A DNA stretch of 64,000 nucleotides from Symsagittifera roscoffensis (GCF_963678635.1 NC_087067.1:9657716-9721715); one strand, 5' to 3'; shown: positions 1-12,290, counted from the first letter of the stretch. Numbers and translations are program-made. The notes: generated by a model not told the origin, from the sequence alone.

Positions 1-153
1 TGAGAGGAGTACAAGTGCCGATTAAACATTTTGTTTTCTATTTAAGATCATTTCAGAACTGATGTAAGTCAAATTATCGAATACTAATAATGATGCCGCG
101 TATGAAAAAATGATCAAAGTTTACAAAAAGATACGATAGAAATTTCGGCTTTG

Positions 154-300
154 ACAGATTTCGTCCCATGACAGATTTCGTCCCTTTTTTAGTTTCAACA
201 GATTTCGTCCCATTTCTAACCGTACACAGATTTCGTCCCACAAATTTGAGAGTAAGCAGATTTCGTCCCACAAATTTGGGAGTACACAGATTTCGTCCTA
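154..300. repeat. short tandem/interspersed motif array
   Basis: Six copies of ACAGATTTCGTCCCA, or one-base variants, start near 154, 170, 198, 226, 256 and 286. The last three are spaced exactly 30 bp apart and share a linker of the form CAAATTTGRGAGTA, so they form a small minisatellite. The complementary strand is open over this stretch only because the repeat lacks stops in that frame; I do not read it as a gene. Confidence 0.8.
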
Positions 301-344
301 CTTTTTGTAAAGTGTGCGCTTTCAAAAGCAAGTGATTATATAGA

Positions 345-815
345 CAAAACTGCTCGTATCAGGGCGAAGCCCTCAATGTTCCGACTGCCTTTAAAGGTTT
401 ATGGAGCAGTAATAACATTAAAAAATTAAATTAAATAAAATAAAATGCAATTTTTTTTTCAATTTGAAATTTTTTTATAAAAATCATCCCCCCACACGCC
501 ATATAAAGTACAAAAGGATAGTTTTCGTTCCTTGTAACAAATCAATTATGGCAAATAAGCTTCGTTCAACCAATTTGGAACGATTTCTAAGACGGATTGA
601 ATCTCCGCTTACGCGTTAACAGCGCGAAATTTATCGCGCGTTAATTGTCCCAAATTGGCCAAAGTGGCAGCCTTTAAACCCTCATATCAAAGCAAATTCA
701 ACTTTTCAGTCACAGCAGGACGCAATTAGCACTCATGAGAAATACCTAATCCGCAATTACAGTAATTTTCCTAAAATAGGACAAAACCTGTATGGGAAAT
801 AATCCGTTATTTCAA
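345..815 (+). repeat. interspersed repeat family A, copy 1
   Basis: Starts with a CAARACTGCTCGTATCAGG box carrying the small palindrome AGGGCGAAGCCCT, then GTTCCGACTGCC and GGAGCAGTAATAACAT. It continues into an AATCAATTATGGCA / AACCAATTTGGAACGATT / GCGCGAAAT..TCGCGCGTTAATTG module. The same order recurs near 2201 and on both arms of the palindrome at 56211-56977. No protein is encoded; it resembles a non-autonomous element, class unknown. Confidence 0.7.
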
Positions 816-1300
816 CAAGACTGCTCGTATATCAGAGCAAAGTCCTGAATGTTCCGACTATCCCTTTATTCATATCGAATAGTTTTCGTGAAACTTTTTC
901 AAATTTGGGACAATATCAAAGTGTGAAATGTTGAGAAGTACAAAATTAACACCACCGATCAAATTAGCTAGCCTGAAGTTAATTTGGAATGATTTTGTTG
1001 TGCGGGATAACTCGCTATGCATAAATAATTCGCGTTACGCAATCAGCAATATGAATATATTCTTCAAAGCTCGCATAATTTAGTCCAGAACATCGCCAAT
1101 TTGGCAATTTTCAAACCCCCAGAACTCTACAAAAAATGATCGGAGGTAAAATATCTTTTTATATTTGAATTCGGGAAGTCGATATCTTCAATGGGGTATA
1201 AAAAACTTTTGTCAAAAACTATTATTTCGAACGGCGAAAATTGACTGAATTAAAAAAACCACACCGAGCATAAATATTGCGTTTTCTTCGAAAGTCGGAA
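816..1300 (+). repeat. interspersed repeat family A/B, copy 2
   Basis: Begins with the same CAAGACTGCTCGTAT box at 816. It carries a second module (AGCTAGCCT, ATAAATAATTCGCGTTACGC, TTTAGTCCAGAACAT, GGCAATTTTCAAACC) also found near 2985, 39970 and 55290. The end is TTCTTCGAAAGTCGGAA, which also closes the other copies. Confidence 0.6.
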
Positions 1301-2200
1301 TAATAAATAGGACCAAATCTGCAGTAGGACAAAATCTGCGCCAATCAGAAAACTCACTAAGTTGGAAGAAACTTTGGTTTGTATTTAAAAACATTATGCT
1401 AACTCAACGCTTCATAGCTCAGTTTATTGCAGCTTTTTAACAAGGAATCAGCTGTTTCATCGTTCAATCAGCGTTTAGTCACTTGTTTCAGTGGTCTGAA
1501 ATTTTGGCTATTCTGCCCAAAATTGGTCTGAAAATGGTTTTCAGGTTAGTTTTGGTAATCAAATAAATTTTTAATAATTAATCATTTTACTGGTTTCTGA
1601 AGTTTCAGTAGCGCTTCATTTCCCCTCAAAATTAGTTCAAACTGGAGGAAAAAAAATTTGTTTTAAAAAACCACTGGTTGTCTTTGTTTTATTTCGAGCC
1701 GATTGAAAAATTTTGATTTTCTGTCAGTTAATTTTTTTGATGAGTTTTTTGTATTCATCGACTGCAGTCGGTACAATTATGCTGGCTGAGTGGCTGGTCT
1801 CTTTGCAGCAAACACTTATTCAGATGCAGATGGTTGTAACCGTATAGCTGATAAAAGATCAGAGGTGAAGTTTCAGCTCATAAATTTCCAGCAGAAACAT
1901 TTGACTTAGTGTTCTGTTATCTCAGATTTCTCTACTAGTTGTTAAACGACTTTGTCTCCTCGGTTTTGTTATAATTCTATGCTAGCCATCAGTTTTGTGA
2001 ACATCAATTGAATCTTTTTCAGTCAGCTAATTTCCTGTTAGATCAATTATTGTGAGGTTAAGCTTTAATTTATTTCTGATATTAATTGGCCATGATAGCT
2101 TCATAAATATCTTAGATTGAAACCAAAAAAAATTTCCTCTCTTCAAACGATGATGCTTCCAACTAAGACTCACCCAATCAGAGATGCAATTCAAAAGAAA
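1301..2200. other. no gene seen
   Basis: AT-rich sequence without a recognisable coding segment, RNA gene or repeat of the families seen elsewhere in the window. Confidence 0.6.
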
Positions 2201-3280
2201 CAAGACTGCTCGTATCAGGTTGAAGCCCTGAATGTTCTGACTGTCTTTAAGTTTATGAAGCAGTAATAACATAAAAAACTAGTGTAATAAAAATTTTAAA
2301 ATAAATTCTAAAATTTGAGATTTTTGTGAAAATCATCTCCCCAAGGCTAGGTCTTTTACCAGGCTGACTTTTTACCAGACCGCAATTAAGATAAGTTTGA
2401 ATTACTGGAATATACGAAAAAATGCGGTTAGAACAAACAAAACTTCGCTGAGAAACCGTGAAATCATTGTCTTTAACCAGACTAAACGGCGTCATCACAT
2501 CTGTCAATCGAAATTGTTCATCGAGTCTGGTAAAAGGCTCATATCGTAACTTTTTTGGTAAAAGATCAGTATAGTAAAAAAATCGATACCCTACAAAATA
2601 ATAGATTTTGCTCCTTGTAACAAATCAATTATGGCAAATAAGCTTCCTTCAACCAATTTGGAATGATTTCTTAAACCGATTAAATCTCTGCTGAAGCGTT
2701 AATAGCGCGAAACATATCGCGCGTTGATTGTCCCAAGTTGGCCAAAATTGCAATCTTTAAACCCCAAAAATTTTACGAAAAATGATCACCGGTGGAATAT
2801 CTTTTCAAAATTAAGCTCAAGACGACAATACCTTCTGAATGATATTAAAAAATTCCGTCAAAAAGGCCTAGTTAAAAAGTCAAAATTTGTCTGAAGAAAA
2901 AAAAAACACCCCGAGCATAAATATTCCGTTACTAATATGCTACTGTCGGTTTCGCCGACAGAGTAGATTCGAAGAAATAAACTAGCCTCAATTAAACTTG
3001 GAACGATTTTGTTGAACGGCATAATTCCCCACGCATAAATAATTCGCGTTACGCTCTCAGCGTTATGAATAAACACTTCAAAGCGCGCATAATTTAGTCC
3101 AGAACATAGCCAATTTAGCAATTTTCAAACCCCCAGAAGTCGAAACTCAGGAAGTCGATATCTTCAATGTGGTATAAAAAATTTTTTCATTAAAACTATT
3201 ATTTCGATCGAAGCAAATTGACTGATTAAAAAACCACACCGAGCAAAAAAATTCCGTTTTCTTCGATAGCGGGAACAATA
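2201..3280 (+). repeat. interspersed repeat family A plus B, copy 3
   Basis: The family A head (CAAGACTGCTCGTATCAGG) is at 2201 and the AATCAATTATGGCAAATAAG module near 2625. A B module runs 2985-3275. Relative to the 56.6-57.1 kb copy, about 230 bp near 2345-2575 are extra. That insert has its own inverted motif (TTTTACCAGAC / GTCTGGTAAAA), so it may be a nested element. A GTCGG..CCGAC hairpin sits at about 2945-2960. Confidence 0.6.
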
Positions 3281-5480
3281 AATGAATGCCCCCACTCTTT
3301 TAGGCTACATAGGTTAAAATGATTCAGTCATATTCAAATGATTCAGTCTGACTGAAGATTAAACACCTTAAGCAATTAATAATTGTTAAACAGTTAAATG
3401 TTCTTGATCAGTCAAAATAAGATCTGTTTTTTATTAAAGGTATCGAAGCTGAGTAGCACAAGTGAAATAAGGCGCCTTTGAATGATAGAATAAAAGTTTA
3501 AGGTCACCTTTTTAAACTAGTTTTTAAAAGTAAAATCATCTAGTCTCTCGTCAGTTTTGCAATAAAACAAAACTACAACCCCACAGAAGACAGCAAGTTA
3601 ACTCACAATATATAAAATTAAAGACTCTCAGAATCAAGGTACCACTAAGAAACATCAGATTTGGTCTAGTGATTTGTCATTCTTCAGTCGTGATTCGAAG
3701 GACATAAAAATATTTCAAAAACTTCTACCAGTATCAAGAAAAGATGGATTTTTTTTAATTTTTAGTGTGATTTTGAGCAATTGAAGCGAGCGAGCAGGCA
3801 ATAGCTTAAATATGGTTAATTTAAGCCGTGAAAATTTAATTTTTCTTGGTTAAAGTTGGTTTTTGGAGAGTTTTTAGCGCTATTCAGGGAAATTTTTATA
3901 AATTAAAAAGCAATCTGCATAAATTGTTGGCAAGTTTTTTAAAAACTTTAATTTTCTTGTTTTTCTAGTCATTATCATGTACAAACTGTAGTCTACTTTT
4001 CATTTTTCATGGCTATCGAGTTTGCTAAAACTTTTTTTTCCGTTCAAATCTTTATATCACACCTAACAGAAAAAACTAAACAAATTTGAAAAAAAAATTA
4101 ATATTTTAAAACTATGGTCGGAATATTTTGTGCTATTTGTGCAGTATCCTAGTTACTTTTTAGTTTTTTACCCCTTCTCTTTACATTCAAGTCGGCCATG
4201 TCTAGGTACAACTCGTACAGCATGTAAACATGAACAATTGGACGACCTCGCTAAGTTCACACTGTGAAAGAAGCTTAGGAAATCGACAACTTTGAAAACT
4301 AAGTTGGAAATTTTCTTCCGCACACTTCATCTTGGTGTTCAATATTTTTTGGTGAAAAAATCAGCTTTAACAGTGTTTCCTCATTTTTTTGGCAAGATGT
4401 CGGTATGAAAAGCTTAGTTTACATGGCATGAAGTCGGTGTGAATATGGGATTAATTAATTTACGAATCGAGCGCATTACAGAACTTATTTTTTAAAGGTA
4501 CAATAAACTTTATTTTTTTTGTCTCTAGGATTCTTTTCATCCAATTTTCTTTTCGCGGTGAAAATTCTCGTTATTCTTTTTGCTTCTGTTTAGTATCTAG
4601 ATTTGTTTTTGTGGAGCAGCCATAGATCACAATTTACGCTTGTGATTAGCAAGCGTTATCAATTCGTTGATTTTTCTCAGGATAACAACTTGTTTACCAG
4701 AATCTTTTGAATCATTTGGTTTCTTGGTTGAAAATGAATTCGAATTTCCAAGCTTCTCCGGTATTCTTAATCTGGAGTTAATGAATACTCCTGGGACGGA
4801 AAAGGTCATGGGATTGATTCAATTCCAACTGATTTCGACTGATGCTTTATCGGCTTAATAACCTATTTTTGGTTCATTCGAGGAAACCATAGTTTTTATG
4901 TTTTCCTCAAGATCGCTCAAAACTTTTAAATTCTCAGAATAGAATTTATAGATCAAATTTTTTAATGAAAATTGTGTTCGAATCAAAAATTGTGTTCGAA
5001 TTTTCATTGAACGCCGTCGAATGTATTTACAGACGGGTTAACTACAAATAGAACATCATTCCAGACAACATTTTGAAGTTTTTAGTTGTGGTTTTTTCAA
5101 ACTTTTTTTTTCATTTCTATGGAATTAGTTGCTTTCTTTCCTTTCCTGTTTGCTAGCTTGCAATGCAATCTTTGTTGTATCGCAAGTGAAGCGAAACTCC
5201 GCTTCGCCTCTGTGTTCATATTGATAAATTAGCTGTGTAAATATTTGCACACACTTATGAGTTGAGCAAGCGACAACAAGTTTTTAATTTGGTAAAAAAA
5301 TTAAACAATTTTTCTTACTTTGGATAATTTCAAGGAAACTCAAGTTGCTTTGACATCGAACACCATTCTCTGTTTACAACGTTTCCTCTCGAAGTTCGAT
5401 GAATGGTTTTGTGGTCTGAGTGCAAATGTTTCGATTTTGATTTGATTTGCTGTGATCTTTGTTTCTATGTTGTTCAAATC
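3281..5480. other. no gene seen
   Basis: AT-rich DNA. Short open frames around 4627-4858 exist on both strands, but neither resembles a known family or shows convincing splice context. Confidence 0.55.
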
Positions 5481-5489
5481 CAGACCAGA

Positions 5490-5960
5490 GTTTATCTAAA
5501 AATATTGCCTTTTATATAGATATCATCTGCAAAATGAACCACCTGTTTGTTTCTTTTTTGAATTGTGCGGAGATCATTGATGCATAGCAAAACTAAAAGT
5601 GTGCTGGAACTGGTCCCTGAGGAACCACTCACTTCATTTTTTGTTGAGTAATTTTTGTTTGATTTAATTGAACAGAATGGTAACGGTTTGCCTTGCATAA
5701 TTTTTGATAAATCAATAAATGTGCAAAACTGTTTTTCTCACTTGACAAAAAAAACAACTGATTGTCTGGAAACTTCCCCAACTGCATCAACTGTTACTCG
5801 TTTTGACAAAAAATTTCTCTGGTTGATTGAAATTACTTCAATGTCGTTAAAAACTAGGTACAATCCTCCAGTATAACTGTTTTCGATTACTTTTCTAAAA
5901 ACTGGTAGAAGTGATCTGTGCCTGTAATTAATGCGTGAGTCTTTTTTCCCACCTCTATGT
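5490..5960 (-). pseudogene. decayed LINE reverse transcriptase fragment
   Basis: Read on the minus strand, three frames between them give the order of a CR1/Jockey-type RT palm: an FIDLSK motif (motif A, catalytic Asp), a remnant of the V-P-Q-G segment, an L-L-x-L-x-I-N-D-L stretch and FADD (motif C). The frames are interrupted by stops and small indels, so this is a dead relic. Ends are not defined. It is distinct from the better preserved LINE at 36.5-39.7 kb. Confidence 0.6.
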
Positions 5961-8454
5961 ATTGGAATAAGTTAAACAAGTTTCAAACACCCAGTATAAA
6001 AGTCTTCTACTTGAAACCAATTGAGTAAATTTTTCAAAAGGAACAGGTTAAAGGATTAAGTGATCTTTTAAAAAGCTTTGAGAGTCTATCGCTGTCAAGA
6101 TTTTTTTCAAACTACTAGTTTCTTGTTCTGTCACTTTGGAGAGATATGATGTTACATCATGGTTAGTTATTCAGCTAAATTGAGTACACTATCAACAAAA
6201 AGTGATTAAATGTTTCTGCTGAACTACTGTTCAATTGGCAGTTTAAACTTTTAATAACTCAAGGCTCATGTTAGGGGAAATAGCTTCAGATAAACAAATT
6301 TTTCTTAAATTCTTGTAATCAGCGGAAACTTTTTCTTGCATCGCACATATTTGTACTGGTTTTTGGTCATTGTTTTTCATTGTCAACTTAAACTAGTTTT
6401 TATTATCTTTGAGAATGATTTTTCAATCATTTCAGAGAAATCTCATCATTTTTCTTTATCTTTTTACCTTTGTCTGACTGCCATTTGCTGAACAGCAATC
6501 CTTTTTACTCCTCTGGGATCTTACCAGCAGCTTCAACAGTGCTTCATTTGCACCAATCAGTCCTTCTTAAGATAACTGATCTCCATTCGTTGACACAGTT
6601 TTTTGATGGGAAAAACCTTTTTCAGTTTTCACTGATAAAATTGTTTTATACTCTGCTGCATAAAGTAATAGAAACAGTCAACCTTCAAGCGCAAACGTTC
6701 GTTTCTTCTTAGCATTGAGCTTGAAAGTAAAAATAACTCCATTTGCCATTATTTCGCCGTTTTGTAATACTTCAAGTGCGCAGAATATCCAATTTTCTCT
6801 TAGCGCTTAGAAATTATTCCGAATTGACTTGAGGTAAGCTTTTAAATGGCGCAGGTTTTTTCGCCATAAATTTACATACCTAGTTAGATACAGAAGGATT
6901 TATTAGTTATTCCACGATTTTCATGCTTTTTGTTCCAATTTTTCATATAGCCAGGAATATACCAGACAATTTCATTTCTAGTTTTTATCTCCCAGAAAGC
7001 AAATTTAGTCAATCCAGCCGACGATAAAGACCACCAAGTTCAACGCGATTGTTAAAAAAAGCAACCCAACGCATTTTAAAAAGCTACACAATTTTCCTGT
7101 TTAAAGGAAACCTCCTACTACTTACCAGTAGACCGAAAACATTGCCGTTTTTTACTGCTCTCTTTTGCTCAGTCTGTGTGCCCGACCGATTTCAATCCTT
7201 AGAATTAGTTAATGCCTCTATACTTTCTCCGTCTCTACTATTGGTTTTTACTTTCAATCGATACAGTTTTCACATCTAAGAATATTTTGAATTCTTTATT
7301 CATACACCGCAAACTGATATTTCGACAAAACTTAATCGGACTCAATAGACATAATAGAGTGATGAAATTTCCAACTTTTGGTTCAGCAAATAAATAAACA
7401 CCTGCTGAAAGAAAAAAGTTTTCAATGTTGTCTAAAATTTTGAATTAGATGCATTTGATAGCTTTATGCGATCTGTACGTATAAAGTTGTCAGTACTTAT
7501 TGCGACTCATTTTCAGTATTTTTCAGTACTTATTGAATGTGCTAAGCAGTTCTACATATCATTTTTTCCAAATGGAACAATATTTTATTTGATACAGTTA
7601 GTTGGTTTATTTGGTCATTATCCTTAAATTTTTGTTAAACATATTGTTCTTACAATGTTCGTGGTTTATTTAAATTCGGGCTCGTGTGAAATCAGTTTTT
7701 CTTAAACCAGTGTAGTTTTATGGAAATAATTGTTGCGTTTTTCTCATATTTGGCATTCTCGAAACCAAATTTGACCAATCAAAAATTTAATATCTTTTTT
7801 TTTGTGAATCGAAGATTCGTTGTTAGCTTAAATTGCTTCATCGAAATAATTATCGGGGGCGATCGAATGCCGACGCAAAAACATGAAAATGCGTTGAACA
7901 GTACCAAAAGTTGATACATTTAAAAATTTTGAATATTGTTTTTGAAGTTGTTATCGCCACTTTCCGTGAAAACTCATTCGCTTTGGAACAAAAACAAGAT
8001 GCAAGTATGACAGTTGGTAGCAGGGTGCGTTCAACAGTTCGAAAGCACATCAGAGCTGAAACTGAAAATACAATCAACAGTAGCAATAATTTATTATAAT
8101 TGAAATTTTTGAACTTTGTTTGTGAGTTCTTGGTAGTTTCGTCTGAAAATTGTTTTGTATTGGAGCGAAATTGATGCGAAATTAAACAATTGCTGTGTTG
8201 ATTGATGCTTCAGGAGAAATTATAACGCTGCAATTGAGAAAAATGTGTTTAAAAATCTATTAAAATAGGAAATGAGTTTAAGTTACCTTTACCCGTACCG
8301 AAAAAAAATCTTTATTTCTGACCTGGAATACACTTTATATCTAATATAAATTTGTTATGAAATGTTAAAAAAAGCAGGGATTTTCTACAATTTCTTTTTT
8401 TTCTCATCTTATTTCTGATCAGAAATTAGATAAATCTAGGCTATTTCTAGCTAG
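5961..8454. other. no gene seen
   Basis: AT-rich, no recognisable gene. Short ORFs on both strands (for example 6470-6712 and 7850-8099) are composition-driven and match nothing I recognise. Confidence 0.55.
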
Positions 8455-8533
8455 AAAAAAGTCTCCCGGTGGGGCTCGAACCACCGCCCTTTTCTTGGCT
8501 AAGCGGTTGTGCTATCCACTAGGACGCGTGCCC
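8455..8533 (-). repeat. tRNA-derived sequence (SINE head or tRNA pseudogene)
   Basis: On the minus strand the sequence has an A-box-like TAGTGGATAGC and a B-box-like GGTTCGAGCCC at normal tRNA spacing, a T-arm stem GGTGG/CCACC with an enlarged 8-nt loop, and a T6 run just past the 3' end (A6 at 8455-8460 on the plus strand). The acceptor stem pairs only partly and the anticodon arm is irregular, so a working tRNA is unlikely. Flanks carry repeated TTTCTAG/AGAAAT blocks, as expected inside a tRNA-headed SINE. Confidence 0.6.
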
Positions 8534-8534
8534 T

Positions 8535-9290
8535 GATGAAGATTTATAGTTTTAGCAACCTAATCTAAAGTGACACTTGTTATAACAATTGTTAATTTGC
8601 ATTGTAGTGCTGCGGCTATTGTGTGTACTCGAAGCATGTTTATCTCGTTGCGGTTGACTAGTGAACTGATTTCTGGTTATTTTTTCCAGAAATAGTTTAT
8701 TTCTAAACTTAAAAAAATAGATCATTTCTGCACAGAAAATACGAGAAAATTTAGCTAGATAATTAATTCAAAAATTCCATCTAGAAAAACAGCCTCGGTT
8801 GGGTACGAGTATGTAATTGATTTGGTACAAAAGCAAGAATCAAAATAAATCTGGGCACTGTTGAGCAATAAGTTCTGTCTCTTATCTTATATCTGTAAGT
8901 TCAACATTGAAAGTAGTGACAACAGATGTTCTTTGCTTGGCGCAATGATATCCCCCCCCCCAAAAAAAATCAAGATATTGTGTCGTGACAAGGGGTATGA
9001 CAAAAACATTCAACAAGTTTTTCCAAATTTTTTGACGTCAAGTAATTAGTTCGAAACTAAAGTGCTATTGTTAGTTAAGGAGTCATTGCTGGTTTGCCTT
9101 TCATTAGTAGGGGTTCGCCTTAATAGTTGTTTTATTTTGCAAGGAGCTTTATGTTCAATCCTTCAGATGAATTTTATATATACAGAAAAATAAATACATC
9201 GAGATAAAATGGACTAAAAAAACTTGACTATAGAATACTGCTACATATTTTAAAATTAAAGAAAAAAAAATAAAGTGTTTTTGATCTTTT
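8535..9290. other. no gene seen
   Basis: AT-rich sequence with a C-run/A-run at about 8952-8968. No coding signal is recognised. Confidence 0.5.
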
Positions 9291-9294
9291 TTTG

Positions 9295-9625
9295 TTTCAA
9301 AAAACGGCTGCGACTCAAAAAAAGTCGACAAAAAATTGTCTCTTTAGGGTGTTAAGGGAGCTCAGAAAATTAATATGTTCAACTTAAAAGTGATTCGACA
9401 AACATTTAGAAAAATTGTTTTCAGAAACCGGCGTCAAAGAACTCCAAGCCACAAATTGCACACGCCACTGAGCATAATACTAGACACATTTTCCTCCAAA
9501 GAAATTACTCGGATTCATATATGCGACTATTTTCGTAAGTAATTCTGTTTTTTTTTTCAAACTACCGATTTCTTTTCTGTGTTTAAAATCTCTAAAAGTA
9601 ACTCTCAATTCCTTGGCGTCAAGTA
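9295..9625 (+). repeat. diverged repeat pair, member 1
   Basis: Shares, in the same order, GGGAGCTCAGAAAA, GAGCATAATACTAGACAC, a TTACTCGGATTCATA block, a T-run with CAAACTA, and CCTTGGCGTCAA with 11150-11475. The two copies are well diverged. No terminal repeats or coding potential are seen; class unknown. Confidence 0.55.
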
Positions 9626-10392
9626 CCAAAACTAATTTGTTTTCACTCAAAAATGAGCATGGTCAAAAAATAAAAAACAGTTAAACTAAGTGTAGTTTGT
9701 ATAGGGTTCTATAATAATTTAGCAATGTGAGTCTTAAGACCTCAAATTCTGTCAAGTTTGGACTTCAAACAAAGTCAATTAACCTCAAACTCAAGCTTAA
9801 TGAAAACTCATGGTATATTATTTTGATCTAAAATTTGTGTTTGCTTTAAAAAACCGGAAAATTTTTCTATTTTTTGTAAGAATTCATTTATTGGTTTGAT
9901 TTGTTCTTGTATTATTTTATAGGAAACAATAAACATAACTTTTTGTTTTTTGAGCATTACGGAGAGGAAAATTGTTGAGTGAATTGATCATTCAGCAGAC
10001 GTTTAAAAAATTATACCAGGTGGAAACAATTCGACCTTGCAGTACATTAAGAATGTTATATTGAGTTTACATCTTCTTTTTTAAAAAAGCTGATTTGTCA
10101 AAGCTGATTCAGATGTACTTTGGGTTAACTGATCTATGTCTAGGCATAATTTGGGATTGATACTTGAATTGAATTTTTGATCTTTTATTTAAACAGTTTC
10201 TTAATTCATCCGATTTTTTCATTTTTTGTGAACAAAATTTCACCGTTTACTACGTTTTGTAGATTATTTGCGGCGCTTTCATTCTTTGAATTTTGTTTGA
10301 TTTTATCCGCTTTATATGAATTTTAAAGGATTAATACAGCCTATTTGCTTCTCGTGGTGTTCTTATTTATTAAAATTAGGCTAAAAAGTTCT
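9626..10392. other. no gene seen
   Basis: AT-rich sequence without recognisable features. Confidence 0.5.
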
Positions 10393-10423
10393 CGGAGTAG
10401 TCTACTTTGTGCAGACTACTCCG
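10393..10423. repeat. 10-bp stem hairpin
   Basis: CGGAGTAGTC and its exact reverse complement GACTACTCCG are separated by 11 nt. Function unknown; possibly chance or part of a foldback remnant. Confidence 0.6.
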
Positions 10424-10578
10424 ATCATTGATCAGTTATTTCATTATTTTTTTTTATAGTAGTGTCATATGAAAAAAGTCTGGAAGTGTTTTGCTGTATA
10501 AGAAAGCTTGCTATACTGTTTTTGAAACTGTTCTGATCTGATCAAAAATAAAATTTACTCATTTTTTTCACCAGAATC

Positions 10579-10934
10579 CAGGGGCGGATCTAGAACTTGC
10601 CGAGCGTGGGGGGGGGGGGGGGGGATTGATTTTCAAAAAAAATTATCAGCGCTGCAGATAAACTTATGAAAAAATAGGCCACAAAATTCCTTTTTAGAGT
10701 TTTTTTGAAAATTTTCACCAAAAATTGCTGATTTTCCGGCGGGCACTCCCCTTCTAAATTAGTCTGTAATTGCGCCACAGGAGCGTTCATTAAAATTTTA
10801 GGGTTTGCCTGCCGAAAATGAATGTCCAAAATAATACCAAAATGAGGACCCTTTGGTTGATGAGGGTGGCGAATACCTGAGGGGAGGAAAGTCCGCCACA
10901 TGGCCCCCAATAAACCCACGCCTGTCAGGAGCAC
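10579..10934. repeat. possible one-ended hAT-type repeat
   Basis: The start CAGGGGCGGATCTAG closely matches the terminal inverted repeat of the MITE at 12817-13222, followed by a long G run (about 10607-10624) and then T/A-rich sequence. I did not find the opposite terminus, so this may be a truncated relative. The end given is approximate. A minus-strand open frame here runs through the G run and is not credible as a gene. Confidence 0.4.
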
Positions 10935-11149
10935 AACATGACTGCTTTAGATAGTTTTTGCTAAACTCCTTTTTTGTGTTTCAATTTGATTGATTCGCGC
11001 TTTTTCTTTAGTTTGTGCTTTTTTACGATACTCAATATTTTTATTTAGTCTGCATTAAATAAAAGTATCTTTTTTTTCAGCTAGTTTTCTTTGTTCTTCA
11101 AGGTTTTTGTATTTTTTTAAAGTCTTTATTCGAGGTCCTAGACTTCCAA

Positions 11150-11475
11150 AAACACCCTACAGCGTAGTTTTTGGACTTTTTGTTTTCCGAAAACTCGACT
11201 GCGACCCGAAAAAGTTGGCAAAAAAGGTTTTCATCAAGTTTCAGGGAGCTCAGAAAACCAGTTTGGTCGGAAAACAGTTTTTTTAAAACCGTCCTTAAAA
11301 AACTTTTTGGCAGGCAAATAAGCATAATATTAGACACAATTTCCCCGGAAAAAATTGCTCGGAGTCATACCTGTGACTATTTTTGTAACTTTTTCTTGAT
11401 TTTTTTTCAAACTATTCATGCTTTTTTTAACTTCTTAATAAAACTCTCAGGTCCTTGGCGTCAAATTGAGAATGT
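11150..11475 (+). repeat. diverged repeat pair, member 2
   Basis: Counterpart of 9295-9625. Shared landmarks are GGGAGCTCAGAAAA, GCATAATATTAGACAC, TTGCTCGGAGTCATA and TCCTTGGCGTCAAA. Open frames overlap it on both strands, but no homology is recognised, so I treat it as a noncoding repeat. Confidence 0.55.
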
Positions 11476-11704
11476 TCATATAGACGTTTCAATTAAAACT
11501 GAGTATGTTCAAATAACAAATAACAATTCAACTAAGTGGAGTTTAATTAGATTAGCGGGGCCTAAGAAATTAGACGAAAAGCAAATTAGACGGATGCTAC
11601 AAAAACGAAATTAGACGAAATTTAATTTTTTACACTATAAACAGGAAAAGGCCAACAAATTTTTTTTTAAGGGTCAAGTTTCAAAAATACAAAGAGTATT
11701 TTGG

Positions 11705-12290
11705 ATTCAATAGATAGAACGAGTCGCAAAAAGCTCCCCTGCATTAACTACTACGCCCAATTTTTTTTCCGAAAAGTCAAACTTCCTTTTTTCTTTTGAA
11801 TCGTGTTTTGAAAATTTTTGTCTTTTATTGAAAACTAACCACAAAATCTCAAAATTTAGGGCTCAATGAATGGAGGCGGTTCTTGAAGCTCCCCTGCATA
11901 AGGGGCTGCTCCCAATGTTTTTAATACAAAAATAAATGGCCCTCGGAAGTGTCAAAGTTTGATATTTGGATAGTTTTTTCTATCTTTTTGGATTTCATCG
12001 TTGACTATTTTCCCAAATCTGAGTTCGTAGAATCGATGGAGAGAACAATTTGTGTGAAGCCTCCGTGCTTAAACGGATCTGCCTAACTTGTGGACATAAA
12101 AAATTATGACCCTCGGAAAAGTGAAACTTTTGACCGATTTTTGAAACATTTTGACTAATCTCGAGAACTAAGCTCCTAAATTTGACCGTTTGATTCTAAG
12201 GAAAAGAAGCGTTGTGGGGAGCCTGTCCGCTTAATTGGCTCTGCTAAAAACTTTCAAACAAAAAGTTATGACCGTAGTAAAAAAAACACC
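11705..12290 (+). repeat. degenerate ~160-bp tandem array, four units
   Basis: Units start near 11705, 11862, 12030 and 12192 with a GATTCAATAGA-like start. They continue into an AAGCTCCCCTGCATTAA-like box (varied to AAGCCTCCGTGCTTAA and GAGCCTGTCCGCTTAA), then CCCTCGGAAAAGTGAAA in later units. The order is the same in each unit but identity is low, so the array is old. No coding potential. Confidence 0.6.

Noticed and set aside
154-300. CRISPR-like short direct repeats
   Set aside because: Repeats are 15 bp, spacing is irregular, and the DNA is eukaryotic; no cas genes.
74-331. Open frame across the 15-bp repeats, with repeated GRNL residues
   Set aside because: The apparent protein repeat is only the translation of a tandem DNA motif; no other coding sign.
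4627-4858. Overlapping short ORFs on both strands
   Set aside because: No motif, splice context or homology I recognise; length is expected by chance.
8461-8533. Functional tRNA gene
   Set aside because: Acceptor pairing is poor, the T-loop has an extra base and the anticodon arm is irregular.
10607-10624. Long G run as a G-quadruplex regulatory site
   Set aside because: A simple homopolymer next to a repeat terminus; no gene nearby to regulate.
10590-10934. 114-codon minus-strand ORF
   Set aside because: It runs through the poly-G tract of a repeat and shows no known motif.
11171-11614. 147-codon plus-strand ORF
   Set aside because: Overlaps a diverged noncoding repeat also present near 9.3-9.6 kb, where the frame is not open.
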